NCBI GenBank assembly: GCA_947383145.1
Contig: CANDCH010000002.1
Span: 174,204-238,203 of the forward strand
Origin: an uncultured bacterium
GTDB taxonomy: Bacteria; Bacillota; Clostridia; Oscillospirales; Oscillospiraceae
Direction of reading: 5' to 3'
Length of the DNA stretch: 64,000 bases
Shown: in pieces, positions 8,628-16,882 of the stretch
How the letters are laid out: every line of letters starts with the position of its first letter
Numbering within the stretch: position 1 is the first letter of the stretch
Translations under genes and position numbers: made by a program
The notes under the pieces: model-generated
What the model was told of the DNA's origin: nothing
The model's database searches: none
Seen by the model: only the letters and a program-made list of their open reading frames with translations

Positions 8628-9842
8628 TCAAGGGATATAGAATCCGGCGCTGTCCGCCGAGATGAGAATGGCCGAGCCGTCCGGCATGAGAAGGACGGTC
8701 CGGGCGCCCTGGGTGCCCTCCAGCGTGTTGTACGGCTCCAGCTGGTCGGTGTAAATGTCCAGCCGGTCGCCGGTGAGGACGGCCAGATACCGCCCCGCGG
8801 CGGAGATGGACATCACCTGCTCGTTGAGCTCCAGGACGCGGCGCTGTCCTTTTCCGTCTATCACCCAGAGCTCCGCCTGGCTTCCCGCCCGGTACTTGCC
8901 CAGCAGGGCGGCGGCGAAGCCATCCCCGCTGAGGGTATACCGCCGCAGGTGCTTGTCCGCCCAGCTGACGCCGGAGGACGTCCCGTCGTGGCCGGTGACG
9001 GTGAGCCCCCGGTCCCCCAGGGACCAGATGGCGGAGGCGGTATGCCGGGTCTCCAGCACCACGCCGCCCCCCAGCTGGCAGCTGAAGTCGGGGGTGTACT
9101 GCCCGCTGGCGTAGTCCATGGCGTACAGCTCCAGCCCGGTGGAGAAGGCGCCGCCGGTCTGGCCCACGGTGAGGATGGCGAGGGTGTGGCCGTCGTCGGA
9201 CAGGGCGGCGTCCATGACGAAGGCGGAGGTCAGGCTGACGCTCATCACGGGGGTATAGGCGGCGTCGTACACCGTCACCATGCCCCGGTAGCCGCTGGCC
9301 TGGGTGACCACGGTGAGCTGGCCGTTTTTGTTCAGCCGGGCGGACAGGATGGACTCCAGCCCCTGGCCGGTCCACACCAGCGCCCGCTGGCCCAGCACAT
9401 ACAGCTCCGACCCGCCCGCGTCGTACACCACAGCCAGAGAGCCGTTGGTGCTGACCACCGGATTCTCCATGTTTACTTGCTGGTCGATGTACTGGGTGCC
9501 GCTGCCGGAGTAGAGGCAGACGGCGTTGCGGGAGCACACCAGCAGGTCCCCGTCCAATACGGCGAAGGCGTCGGTGAGCTCCCCCCCGTAAGGGAAGGAC
9601 TCCGCCCGCCCGCTGTCGCTGCGGGTGAGGGAGCGATAGGTGAACCAGCGCTTGATGCTGTCCAGGTTCAGGCTGTCCCGGAAGGCCACCGCCGCCGTCA
9701 GGGAGAGGGCCGCCGCCAGCACCACCAGGGCGGCCAAGACACGCGTCAAAAAGCGGGGCAGCTTCCTGGGGGGCTTGGGCGGCTGCTCCTCCTGGGGGTG
9801 GAGGGGGCGGATTTTCGGTTTTTGCTGCTTTTGCTCTTCCAT
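8628..9842 (-). CDS. DUF5711 family membrane-anchored beta-propeller-like protein
   Basis: 404 residues. The start chosen (MEEQKQQKPKIRPLHP) has GGAG 7 bases upstream; an upstream in-frame Met has no such site. A basic, Pro-rich cytosolic tail is followed by one membrane segment (about residues 33-55). The rest is extracytoplasmic and made of repeated short beta motifs (VVSTNGSLAVVYD, LSDDGHTLAIL, LSGDGFAAALL, MPDGSAILIS) that resemble WD40/propeller blades. The fold suggests a scaffold or sensor on the outer face of the membrane; the function is unknown. It sits between truA and cvpA in one minus-strand run. Confidence 0.75.
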   Translation of the reverse strand: MEEQKQQKPKIRPLHPQEEQPPKPPRKLPRFLTRVLAALVVLAAALSLTAAVAFRDSLNLDSIKRWFTYRSLTRSDSGRAESFPYGGELTDAFAVLDGDLLVCSRNAVCLYSGSGTQYIDQQVNMENPVVSTNGSLAVVYDAGGSELYVLGQRALVWTGQGLESILSARLNKNGQLTVVTQASGYRGMVTVYDAAYTPVMSVSLTSAFVMDAALSDDGHTLAILTVGQTGGAFSTGLELYAMDYASGQYTPDFSCQLGGGVVLETRHTASAIWSLGDRGLTVTGHDGTSSGVSWADKHLRRYTLSGDGFAAALLGKYRAGSQAELWVIDGKGQRRVLELNEQVMSISAAGRYLAVLTGDRLDIYTDQLEPYNTLEGTQGARTVLLMPDGSAILISADSAGFYIP

Positions 9843-9867
9843 GTGCGCTCCGTTGTGAGGAATGCCG

Positions 9868-10623
9868 TTACAGCACGTCCTCGTCATACCACAGGTTGGT
9901 CATATACAAACCGTCGGGCGGGGCCGTGGGCCCTGCCAGCGTCCGGTTGCGGGACTCCAGAATGGCCGGAATTTCCGCCGGGTCCAGCTTGCCCTCGGCG
10001 GCGTAGACGCAGGTGCCCACCATAGCCCGCACCATGTTGTACAAAAAGCCGTCGGCGCACACCCGGCAGTCGATCACCGCCCCATGACGCCGTATGTCAA
10101 AATAGTGGACGGTGCGCACGGTAGTCCGGGTCTCGGTGCCCACCGACCGGACGGCGGCGAAATCGTGGACGCCCACGAACTGCCGCGCCGCCGCCGCCAT
10201 AACAGCCTCGTCCAGGGGCTTGGGGTAGAACCACACCCGGTTGACAAAAAAGGGGTCCCGGATGCGGGAGTTGTAAATTTTGTAGGTGTACTCCTTTTTG
10301 AGGCAGGAGCCGATGGCGTTGAACCCGTCGGGCACCGCCGTGGCCTTGAACACGGAGATGTCGTCGGGCAGGCGGGTGTTCACCGCCAGGGGAAGCCGCT
10401 CCACCGGGATGCCCGAGGTGGTGCGGAAGTTGGCCACGTACACCTGGGCGTGAACCCCCGCGTCGGTGCGGCCCGCCCCGGTGACCTTCACCGGGTGGCA
10501 CACCACCGAGGCCAGGGCCTTTTCCAGCGTCTCCGCCACGGTGACGGCGTTTTTCTGCACCTGCCAGCCGTGGTAAGCGGTGCCGGTGTAGCTCAGACGC
10601 AGGGCTATGTTGCGCGATTCCAT
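9868..10623 (-). CDS. truA: tRNA pseudouridine(38-40) synthase TruA
   Basis: 251 residues from the ATG at 10623, which has a perfect AAGGAGG site 8 bases upstream; a longer in-frame extension is intergenic hairpin sequence. TruA isomerises uridines 38-40 of the tRNA anticodon arm. The catalytic Asp is D54 in GAGRTDAGVHA, and the RNA-binding LSYTGTAYHGWQ opening is intact. truA classically follows ecfA1-ecfA2-ecfT; here it does so after a 257-base gap that contains a family-B repeat. Confidence 0.95.
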   Translation of the reverse strand: MESRNIALRLSYTGTAYHGWQVQKNAVTVAETLEKALASVVCHPVKVTGAGRTDAGVHAQVYVANFRTTSGIPVERLPLAVNTRLPDDISVFKATAVPDGFNAIGSCLKKEYTYKIYNSRIRDPFFVNRVWFYPKPLDEAVMAAAARQFVGVHDFAAVRSVGTETRTTVRTVHYFDIRRHGAVIDCRVCADGFLYNMVRAMVGTCVYAAEGKLDPAEIPAILESRNRTLAGPTAPPDGLYMTNLWYDEDVL

Positions 10624-10649
10624 GGGCGGGCCTCCTTTCGCCGGAAGGT

Positions 10650-10720
10650 CAAGGGCCTTCTTCTTTTTCTTGAAAGAAAAAGAAGAAGGAAGAAAAAGAA
10701 CTTCAGTCCGTTGACGGTAA
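10650..10720 (+). repeat. Family-B hairpin repeat between ecfT and truA
   Basis: TTCTTCTTTTTC TTGA GAAAAAGAAGAA dyad, then GAAAAAGAACTTCAGTCCG..GACGG. The core and tail match the repeat after icd. On the plus strand no gene ends here, so this copy is not in the usual post-stop position. Confidence 0.65.
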
Positions 10721-10844
10721 GAGGCCAAAAACGCACGGAATATACACGACAACCGACCGTTAACATAAAAATTATATATTTCTTCCGCTCTTCACGTGGC
10801 CGACGCGTCATTTTAACACAGTAATACGGAGGAAACGAGCTAAA

Positions 10845-10876
10845 GTTTCTTTTTTCTTTTATAATAAAAAAGAAAC
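10845..10876 (-). terminator. A/T-rich hairpin after ecfT
   Basis: GTTTCTTTTTT and AAAAAAGAAAC arms around an A/T loop, four bases past the ecfT stop codon. It is a weak but plausible terminator. Confidence 0.5.
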
Positions 10877-10880
10877 GCCC

Positions 10881-11687
10881 TTACAGCCCGAAATAGCCCA
10901 AAATGCCAATCCCCACCGCCAGCGCCAGCGCGCCCACCATGAACAGCACGTCCCCTGGGCGGTAGTGAAGCTGCTTCATCCGGGTGCGGCCCTCGCCGCC
11001 GTGGTAGCAGCGGCACTCCATGGCGGTGGCCAGCTCGTCCGCCCGCCGGAAGGCGGAGATGAACAGGGGCACCAGCAGCGGGATGAGCGCCTTGGCCCGC
11101 TGGACGAGGCTGCCCGAGTCGAAGTCCGCGCCCCGGGCCTTCTGGGCGGACATGATCTTGTCCGTCTCCTCTATGAGGGTGGGAATGAACCGCAGGGCGA
11201 TGGACATCATCATGGACAGCTCGTGGACGGGGACGTGAATGGCCTTCAGCGGACCCATGAGGGACTCCAGCCCGTCGGTGAGCTCCAGGGGGGAGGTGGT
11301 GTAGGTGAGCAGGAAGGTGCAGGTGATGAGCATGATGATGCGCACCACCATGAAGAACGCGTGGAGAATGCCCTCCTTTGTAATGTTGAAGATCCAGAAG
11401 GACGCCAGGGCCTCGCCGGGGGTGTAAAAGATGTTGAGCACGGCGGTGAACACCAGGATGAACACCACCGGCTTCAGCCCCCGGACCAGAGCCTTGGGCT
11501 TCACGGTGGACGCCTTCACCACCGCCGCCAGCGCCAGCAGAAGCACAGCGTAGGTGACGAACCACTGGCCCAGAAACAGGGCCACGATATAGCAGATCAT
11601 GGCCACCAGCTTGGCCCGGGGGTCCAGCCGGTGGATGGGGGAGCTGCCCGGGAAGTACTGTCCCAGGGTGATATCGCGCAGCGCCAT
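10881..11687 (-). CDS. ecfT: Energy-coupling factor transporter transmembrane protein EcfT
   Basis: 268 residues with about six hydrophobic segments. EcfT couples the two ATPases EcfA1/A2 to exchangeable S components for vitamin or metal uptake. The opening LGQYFPGSSPIHRLDPRAKL is characteristic. The two coupling helices are visible as QKARGAD and MECRCYHGG; the second normally reads A-x-x-RGY, so the C replacing G is unusual. The start codon overlaps the ecfA2 stop (TAATG). No S-component gene is in the window. Confidence 0.93.
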   Translation of the reverse strand: MALRDITLGQYFPGSSPIHRLDPRAKLVAMICYIVALFLGQWFVTYAVLLLALAAVVKASTVKPKALVRGLKPVVFILVFTAVLNIFYTPGEALASFWIFNITKEGILHAFFMVVRIIMLITCTFLLTYTTSPLELTDGLESLMGPLKAIHVPVHELSMMMSIALRFIPTLIEETDKIMSAQKARGADFDSGSLVQRAKALIPLLVPLFISAFRRADELATAMECRCYHGGEGRTRMKQLHYRPGDVLFMVGALALAVGIGILGYFGL

Positions 11688-12583
11688 TATACCGCCCCCC
11701 CTTCGCCGGAACCGGCCCGCCCCCGGGGCCCCCGGTGGAGGGCCGCCAGAATGGCCTCCCTGGCCTGGGGAATGGTGTACACCGAGGGGGGCAGGTCCAC
11801 CCCCATGGACCGCAGGCGGGCGAACACACGGGTCATGGCGGGCACGCCCAGGCCCATGGCCTCCAGCTCCTCCCCATGGGCAAAGACCTCCCCGGGGGGG
11901 CCGGAGAAGGGAACGGCCCCCTTATGGATGACCACCAGGCGCGCCGCCTCCCGGGCCACCTCCTCCATGGAGTGGGACACCAGGATAATGCAGGCGTTTT
12001 TTTCCTGGTGGTAGGTGCGGATGTTGTCCAGAATCCGGGCGGCGCCGGAGGGGTCCAGCCCCGCGGTGGGCTCGTCCAGCACCAGCACGGACGGTTCCAT
12101 GGCGATGACCCCCGCGATGGCCACCCGGCGCTTCTGCCCGCCGGACAGGTCGAAGGGGGACTTCTCCAGCACGGACGGCTCCAGCCCCACGAACCGGGCG
12201 GACTGGCGCACCCGGCGGTCCACCTCGTCCTGGTCCAGCCCCATGTTCTTGGGGCCGAAGGCGATGTCCTGGTACACCGTCTCCTCGAAGAGCTGGTACT
12301 CCGGGTACTGGAACACCAGCCCCACCTGGCAGCGCACCTGCCGGGTGCGCTCCTTGGACTCCCAGATATCGGCGCCGTCGAAGAGCACCTGTCCGGCGGT
12401 GGGCCTCAGCAGGCCGTTGAGGTGCTGGATCAGGGTGGATTTCCCCGACCCGGTGCGGCCGATGATGGCCAGATATTCCCCGGGCATGGCGGAAAAATCT
12501 ACATTGTCCAGGGCGGTGTGCTCAAAGGGCGTGCCCTGGCTGTAGGTGTGGGTGAGTTGTTTGGTTTCGATGATAGGTGCCAT
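11687..12583 (-). CDS. ecfA2: Energy-coupling factor ATPase EcfA2
   Basis: 298 residues. ABC ATPase with Walker A GRTGSGKST, Q-loop FQYPEYQLF, signature LSGGQKRRVAIAG and Walker B LVLDEPTAGLDP. The long aromatic-rich Q-loop (YPEYQLFEETV) marks the EcfA2 subtype. AAGGAG lies 6 bases before the ATG. It forms the ATPase heterodimer with EcfA1, from which it is separated by an inserted DUF3795 gene. Confidence 0.93.
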   Translation of the reverse strand: MAPIIETKQLTHTYSQGTPFEHTALDNVDFSAMPGEYLAIIGRTGSGKSTLIQHLNGLLRPTAGQVLFDGADIWESKERTRQVRCQVGLVFQYPEYQLFEETVYQDIAFGPKNMGLDQDEVDRRVRQSARFVGLEPSVLEKSPFDLSGGQKRRVAIAGVIAMEPSVLVLDEPTAGLDPSGAARILDNIRTYHQEKNACIILVSHSMEEVAREAARLVVIHKGAVPFSGPPGEVFAHGEELEAMGLGVPAMTRVFARLRSMGVDLPPSVYTIPQAREAILAALHRGPRGRAGSGEGGAV

Positions 12584-12653
12584 TTAGAAGCTCCTTGAAG
12601 TGGAGATGATGTGCGCAAAAAAGACAGAACTAAATTGGTCGAACGATACGGCT

Positions 12654-12986
12654 TTAACTGCTCAGATTGGTTAGGACATCGGGATATTCTGAGAGGATCG
12701 TTCCAACGGTCCGGCATATTTTGAGGTCCTGGCAAACGCCGCAGGTCGCCATGCCTTTTTTCAGCGCACACTGACGGATAGCGCAAAGACTTTCACAGTA
12801 TACGGTTTTCACCCCATCAACGCGGCAACCCTCACAGTTGATATGTTCCGGCAGGATGGGAGCGTCGTTTAATTCGGCCCATAGCTTTGCGGTTTTCTCG
12901 CGCAGAGCCTGATCATCATGAATCGTTGCAAGATAAGCGTCACATTTCTCGCAATCCAACCCGCAGTACCCGATCATGTCTCTCAT
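12654..12986 (-). CDS. DUF3795 cysteine-rich protein
   Basis: 110 residues with a regular set of cysteine pairs (CGLDCEKCDAY, CEGC, CESLCAIRQC, CGVCQDLKIC), the DUF3795 pattern; it may bind metal. AAGGAGC lies ahead of the ATG. The gene and its flanks are clearly more AT-rich than the ecf genes on either side and it splits ecfA1 from ecfA2, genes that are normally adjacent. It therefore looks like a recent insertion. Function unknown. Confidence 0.75.
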   Translation of the reverse strand: MRDMIGYCGLDCEKCDAYLATIHDDQALREKTAKLWAELNDAPILPEHINCEGCRVDGVKTVYCESLCAIRQCALKKGMATCGVCQDLKICRTVGTILSEYPDVLTNLSS

Positions 12987-13011
12987 AATATGCTCCTTCC
13001 AATTCGCGGCG

Positions 13012-13857
13012 TTACGCCAGCAGCTCCTTCAACACCTGGGCGCACTCGTCCACCGTCAGCGCCGTGAGGGGCACGTCCACCCCCGCCTGCCGCAGCTCGT
13101 AGAGCAGGGCCACCGGCTCGGGCGCCTCCAGCCCCAGGGCGCGCAGGCCGTCCACGTTCTGGAACACCAATTCCGGCCTGTCGTCCGCCACGATGTGGCC
13201 GTCGTGCATGACGATGAGCCGGTCGGCCTGAGCGGCCTCGTCCATGTGGTGGGTGATGAGCACCACCGTCATCCGCCGCTCCCGGTTGAGCCGCCGGACG
13301 GTGTCCAGCACCTCCTTGCGCCCCACCGGGTCCAGCATGGCGGTGGGCTCGTCCAGCACGATGCACCGGGGCCGCATGGCCAGCACCCCCGCGATGGCCA
13401 CCCGCTGCTTCTGCCCGCCGGACAGCAGGTGCGGAGCGTGGCGGGCGTAGTCCGTCATGCCCACGGCGGCCAGGGCGGCGTTCACCCGCTCCCGGATTTC
13501 AGCGGAGGGCACGCCCAGGTTCTCCGGGCCGAAGGCCACGTCCTCCTCCACCACGCTGGCCACGATCTGGTTGTCCGGGTTCTGGAACACCATGCCCACC
13601 TGGCGGCGGATATCCAGCAGCCTGTCCTCCTCGCAGGTGTCCATGCCGTCCACGTACACCTTGCCCCCGGAGGGGAGCAGGATGGCGTTGAAGTGCTTGG
13701 CCAGGGTGGACTTCCCCGAGCCGTTGTGGCCCAACACCGCCACGAACTGGCCCGGCTGGATGGACAGGGTGAGCCCGTCCAGCACTGTGGGGGCCGCGCC
13801 CTCCTCGGTGGTGTAGCGGAAGGTGAGCTTTTCGGTTTTCAGGATGGGCTGGGACAT
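13012..13857 (-). CDS. ecfA1: Energy-coupling factor ATPase EcfA1
   Basis: 281 residues. Walker A GHNGSGKST, Q-loop FQNPDNQIVASVVEEDVAFG (the EcfA1 form), signature LLSGGQKQRVAIAG, Walker B IVLDEPTAMLDP and the H-loop THHMDEA. The start follows the VanZ gene after only three bases. Partner of EcfA2 in vitamin or cobalt/nickel uptake. Confidence 0.94.
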   Translation of the reverse strand: MSQPILKTEKLTFRYTTEEGAAPTVLDGLTLSIQPGQFVAVLGHNGSGKSTLAKHFNAILLPSGGKVYVDGMDTCEEDRLLDIRRQVGMVFQNPDNQIVASVVEEDVAFGPENLGVPSAEIRERVNAALAAVGMTDYARHAPHLLSGGQKQRVAIAGVLAMRPRCIVLDEPTAMLDPVGRKEVLDTVRRLNRERRMTVVLITHHMDEAAQADRLIVMHDGHIVADDRPELVFQNVDGLRALGLEAPEPVALLYELRQAGVDVPLTALTVDECAQVLKELLA

Positions 13858-13860
13858 AGA

Positions 13861-14502
13861 TCATACCTCTAATTCGGAAGATGACAGGAGAAAACGTTCA
13901 GAAAAGCGGGGAAGCAGCCGCCGCAGGGCCAGCGCCAGCAGCCAGCCGCAGAAGGCCCCCAGGGTGTTCAGCATCAGGTCGTCGATGTCGAAGGCGCGGC
14001 CCACGCAGAGCTGCCAGCACTCGATGAAGGCGGTGACGCAGAAGCCGGCCAGCAGGGCCCGCTTCCAGCCAAAACCCCGGAACAGCAGGGCGGGAAACAG
14101 GCCGAAGGGCACGAACATGACGATATTTCCCAGCAGGACGTACCGTATTTGCCCGAAGGTTCGGAAGGGGATCAGGTTGATATCGCCGGGGGCGAACAGG
14201 GACGCGCCAACCTCCGCGCTGAACACAGAGACAGCTGGGGGCAGGCCGTACCGCAGCAAACTGCCAAAACCGAGCCACCGGGGCGTCAGGGTGATGGCCG
14301 CCATGCCGCCGGAGAACATCCAAAACAGCAGAAGGAGAATCTCCCGCGGCGGGCCGCTTCGCAGCCCCCGCGCCGCCAGGCGGCGTTTGCGCCAGGGCCG
14401 CAGGCAGGCGAACAGCGCCGCCGCCAGCACCGCGCCGGGGAGCATATCCACCAGGTGCGTGGTGATGCTGGAATAGAGCAGATTGTGCAGCAGGGCACTC
14501 AT
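13861..14502 (-). CDS. VanZ-like family membrane protein
   Basis: 213 residues from an ATG that overlaps the preceding methyltransferase stop (ATGA), so it is translationally coupled. The conserved VanZ block (INLIPFRTF..LLGNIVMFVPFGLFPALLF, then ECWQLCVGRAFDIDDLMLNTLGAFCGW) is complete. About five membrane segments. VanZ itself gives low-level teicoplanin resistance, but most family members have no known role. Confidence 0.85.
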   Translation of the reverse strand: MSALLHNLLYSSITTHLVDMLPGAVLAAALFACLRPWRKRRLAARGLRSGPPREILLLLFWMFSGGMAAITLTPRWLGFGSLLRYGLPPAVSVFSAEVGASLFAPGDINLIPFRTFGQIRYVLLGNIVMFVPFGLFPALLFRGFGWKRALLAGFCVTAFIECWQLCVGRAFDIDDLMLNTLGAFCGWLLALALRRLLPRFSERFLLSSSELEV

Positions 14503-15362
14503 GTGGCCGTCCACCTTCCCGCGGCCCCGCAGGGCAGGGCCAGTCCCGTGGCGGAGACGGGCAGGCCCAGCTCGTCGGACACGGTATGCCCGCCGAACTT
14601 CCCGCCGATGACGGTTTGCAGAATATAGGTGAGCACCGACGGGGCCAGCCCCGTGGTGTAGGAGTTTAAAATCACGAACAGCGGGTCGCCGGACAGCACG
14701 CCGGACGCCAGCTCCACAAAGGGGTACAGGTTTTCCTCCAGCTTCCACACCTCGCCGGAGGGCCCCCGGCCGTAGGAGGGCGGGTCCATGATAATCGCGT
14801 CGTACCTCCGGCCCCGGCGGATCTCCCGCTCCACAAACTTGGCGCAGTCGTCCACAATCCAGCGGATGGGCCGGTCCTCCAGGCCGGAGGCGCGGGCGTT
14901 GTCCTTCGCCCACTGGACCATGCCCTTGGCCGCGTCCACGTGGCAGACGGACGCCCCCGCCGCCGCGCAGGCGATGGTGGCTCCCCCGGTGTAGGCGAAC
15001 AGGTTGAGCACGCTGACGGGCCGCCCGGCGTTTTGAATCTGTTCCCGGGCGAAATCCCAGTTGGCGGCCTGCTCGGGGAACACCCCTGTATGCTTGAAGT
15101 TCATCAGCCCCACGTTGAAGGCGAGGTCCCGGTAGCCCACCTGCCAGCGCTGGGGAACGCTCTTGTCCGCCCACTGTCCCCCGCCGGAGCTGGAGCGGGC
15201 GTAACGGGCGTCGGGGCGTTTCCAGCCCCGGTGGGTCCGGGGGGTGTTCCAGATGGCCTGGGGGTCGGGCCGCACCAGCAGCTTGTCCCCCCAGCGCTCC
15301 AGCTTTTCGCCCCGGCCGCAGTCCAGCAGCTCGTAATCGGTCCATTGACCGGCGATCCACAT
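14499..15362 (-). CDS. SAM-dependent methyltransferase (RlmI/RlmL-like rRNA methylase fold)
   Basis: 287 residues. Class I Rossmann methyltransferase: SAM motif VLNLFAYTGGATIACAAAGA, acidic loop HVDAAKGMVQWAKDN, and catalytic DPPSYGRG, which is the (D/N)PP(Y/F) signature of base methylases. The sequence resembles the C-terminal catalytic part of RlmI-type 23S rRNA m5C methyltransferases but has no N-terminal PUA domain, so the substrate is uncertain. GGGGG precedes the ATG. It is the first gene of a methyltransferase-VanZ-ecf run fired from the promoter at 15463-15491. Confidence 0.85.
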   Translation of the reverse strand: MWIAGQWTDYELLDCGRGEKLERWGDKLLVRPDPQAIWNTPRTHRGWKRPDARYARSSSGGGQWADKSVPQRWQVGYRDLAFNVGLMNFKHTGVFPEQAANWDFAREQIQNAGRPVSVLNLFAYTGGATIACAAAGASVCHVDAAKGMVQWAKDNARASGLEDRPIRWIVDDCAKFVEREIRRGRRYDAIIMDPPSYGRGPSGEVWKLEENLYPFVELASGVLSGDPLFVILNSYTTGLAPSVLTYILQTVIGGKFGGHTVSDELGLPVSATGLALPCGAAGRWTAT

Positions 15363-15462
15363 AGTCCCACCCCCAGAATGCCGCGCCTGGGCCCGTCCCG
15401 GCGGGAGGTCCCTATCATCCCATCTCCGGCGTCCCGCCTCCGCGCGAATACAAAATCATGTT

Positions 15463-15491
15463 ATTATACAACATCGGCGGGCAATAGTCAA
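15463..15491 (-). promoter_or_regulatory. Promoter of the methyltransferase-vanZ-ecf gene run
   Basis: Minus strand TTGACT (15491-15486), 17-base spacer, TATAAT (15468-15463). The -10 is centred in the dyad ATGTT..AACAT, which might be a protein-binding site. Confidence 0.75.
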
Positions 15492-15581
15492 ATCCTATGC
15501 GCGGCGCTATAATTTTCCAAAATTTTACCGCGGTTCCCCTTTTGGGGAACTCCGACGCTTTCCCTGACGGACGAGCGGCGC

Positions 15582-15617
15582 AAAAACAGCGCCTGAAAGC
15601 GGCGCTTTCAGACGCTG
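15582..15617 (-). terminator. Terminator of the LytTR/DUF3021 operon
   Basis: On the minus strand CAGCGTCTGAAAGCG pairs with GCTTTCAGGCGCTG and is followed by TTTTT, 25 bases past the DUF3021 stop. A complete intrinsic terminator. Confidence 0.85.
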
Positions 15618-15641
15618 TCCCTCCCCTCCGGCGGGGAGCGG

Positions 15642-16082
15642 TCACTTGTCCCGGTTTTTGCGGTACCAGTCCAGCCGGTCGTCCCACTTCCGGCCGGACA
15701 GGCGGTAATACAGCTCGATGCCCCCTGTGATGACCGCGAAAATCAGCACGAAGATTAGCCCGAAGATCACCCACGCCCCGGCCTGGTCGGCGGGAAACCA
15801 GCCGAAGCCCACGGCGAAGGCGGTGAGAACGCCCCCAAAGGGCACCGCGAACACCACCATCCGCCAACCGTAGGACAGCTTTTTGATGATCAGGCTGGAG
15901 AAGGCCACCACCTGCATGGCGCTGGCCGCAACGCTCACCAGCAGCAGGGAGAACAGCACCGGCAGAGGGGCGCTGTCCTGCTTGAATACCCACAGGAAGA
16001 ACATATAAAAGCACATTCCGCCGGCATAGATCAGCCCCGTTCTCTCCTTGAGGTTCATGACCACCTCAAAAAACTTTTTCAT
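15642..16082 (-). CDS. DUF3021 family membrane protein
   Basis: 146 residues with four hydrophobic segments and a charged C-terminus (YYRLSGRKWDDRLDWYRKN). DUF3021 proteins are encoded next to small LytTR regulators, as here, and in streptococci the membrane partner antagonises the regulator (HdrRM/BrsRM-type LytTR regulatory systems). Strong GAAAGGAGC site before the ATG. Cotranscribed with the LytTR gene 14 bases upstream. Confidence 0.85.
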   Translation of the reverse strand: MKKFFEVVMNLKERTGLIYAGGMCFYMFFLWVFKQDSAPLPVLFSLLLVSVAASAMQVVAFSSLIIKKLSYGWRMVVFAVPFGGVLTAFAVGFGWFPADQAGAWVIFGLIFVLIFAVITGGIELYYRLSGRKWDDRLDWYRKNRDK

Positions 16083-16096
16083 GATTTCCGCTCCTT

Positions 16097-16534
16097 TCAA
16101 AGCCCCAATTTCTTTTTGATGGCGGGGACATACTGGCGGTTTGCCACCACCGCCTCGCCGTTGGACATGGTGAGAAGCAGCCTGCCCCCGAAGTCGGGCC
16201 GCAGGGACTTCACCTTGTCGAAGTTCACGATGGCCGATTTGCTCACCCGGATGAAGTCCCGGGGGGCCAGCTGGTCCTCCAGCTCGTACAGCCGCAGGCG
16301 GGTCTCGTACACCCCGCCCGCCGTGTACAGGAAGGTGCCCCGGTCCACGGTGTCGATGTACAGCACCTCCGACTCGTCCAGAATGCAGGTCTCCCCGTCC
16401 CGCTCCCCGGTGAGCCGGGCGTCGGACAGCCGGAGCAGCTCGACGAGCCGGGCGGTCCGGGCGTCCAGCCGGGGGCAGCGGACGGCCACCTCCGTCTGCT
16501 CCAGCCCCGGGCACTCCTCTACGGTCACTTTCAT
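16097..16534 (-). CDS. LytTR-family DNA-binding regulator
   Basis: 145 residues. The ATG at 16534 is preferred because AAAGGAGT lies 10 bases upstream; a GTG nine bases earlier would overlap that site. The C-terminal LytTR domain shows YIDTVDRGTFLYT, the RVSKSAIVNFDKVKSLRP core and a terminal NRQYVPAIKKKLGL. There is no receiver domain, so it is the stand-alone type controlled by a membrane partner (DUF3021). It probably regulates its own operon. Confidence 0.9.
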   Translation of the reverse strand: MKVTVEECPGLEQTEVAVRCPRLDARTARLVELLRLSDARLTGERDGETCILDESEVLYIDTVDRGTFLYTAGGVYETRLRLYELEDQLAPRDFIRVSKSAIVNFDKVKSLRPDFGGRLLLTMSNGEAVVANRQYVPAIKKKLGL

Positions 16535-16583
16535 GGGCTTCACACTCCTTTTGCGCCGCGCGCTTTCCCGTGATCACAGGCAT

Positions 16584-16612
16584 AGCATACCCCGATTCCC
16601 CCAGCCGCGCAA
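16584..16612 (-). promoter_or_regulatory. Probable promoter of the LytTR/DUF3021 operon
   Basis: Minus strand TTGCGC (16612-16607), 17-base spacer, TATGCT (16589-16584). Hexamers are imperfect but spacing and position fit. Confidence 0.5.
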
Positions 16613-16689
16613 GGGGCGGGGGCGCGACCTGCGCGGAACGGCGCCTGACCTGCATAAAGAGAGGGCGCGCCGGATGGCGCGCCCCGTTT

Positions 16690-16882
16690 CGCGGATATTT
16701 GGTTGTCACGCTTCGCCTGTTCGCGACGCGCGGCTTTCGTCGAAGCAAAGTCCGCTCAGCGGCCTTTCCGCCTTTGGTGAAAACTGCGTTCGCTCCCTTG
16801 CTTCTTCTCTCCCCACAAAGCCAAAGGGCGGCTTTGCGGGGGCCCCGTTAAGACTTCCGCCGCTCACGACGGCTCCGCGCTT
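16690..16882 (-). repeat. Family-A modular palindromic repeat after livF
   Basis: Starting directly after the livF stop (TAGAAGCGCGGAGCCGTCGTGAGC) and running about 190 bases. It includes a GGGGCCCCCGC..GTGGGGA hairpin module (about 16808-16850) and ends with AAGCCGCGCGTCGCGAACAG..GCGTGACAAC. Head and tail recur between groES and groEL (48143-48370). The 348-base gap 16535-16882 holds no gene. Confidence 0.75.
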
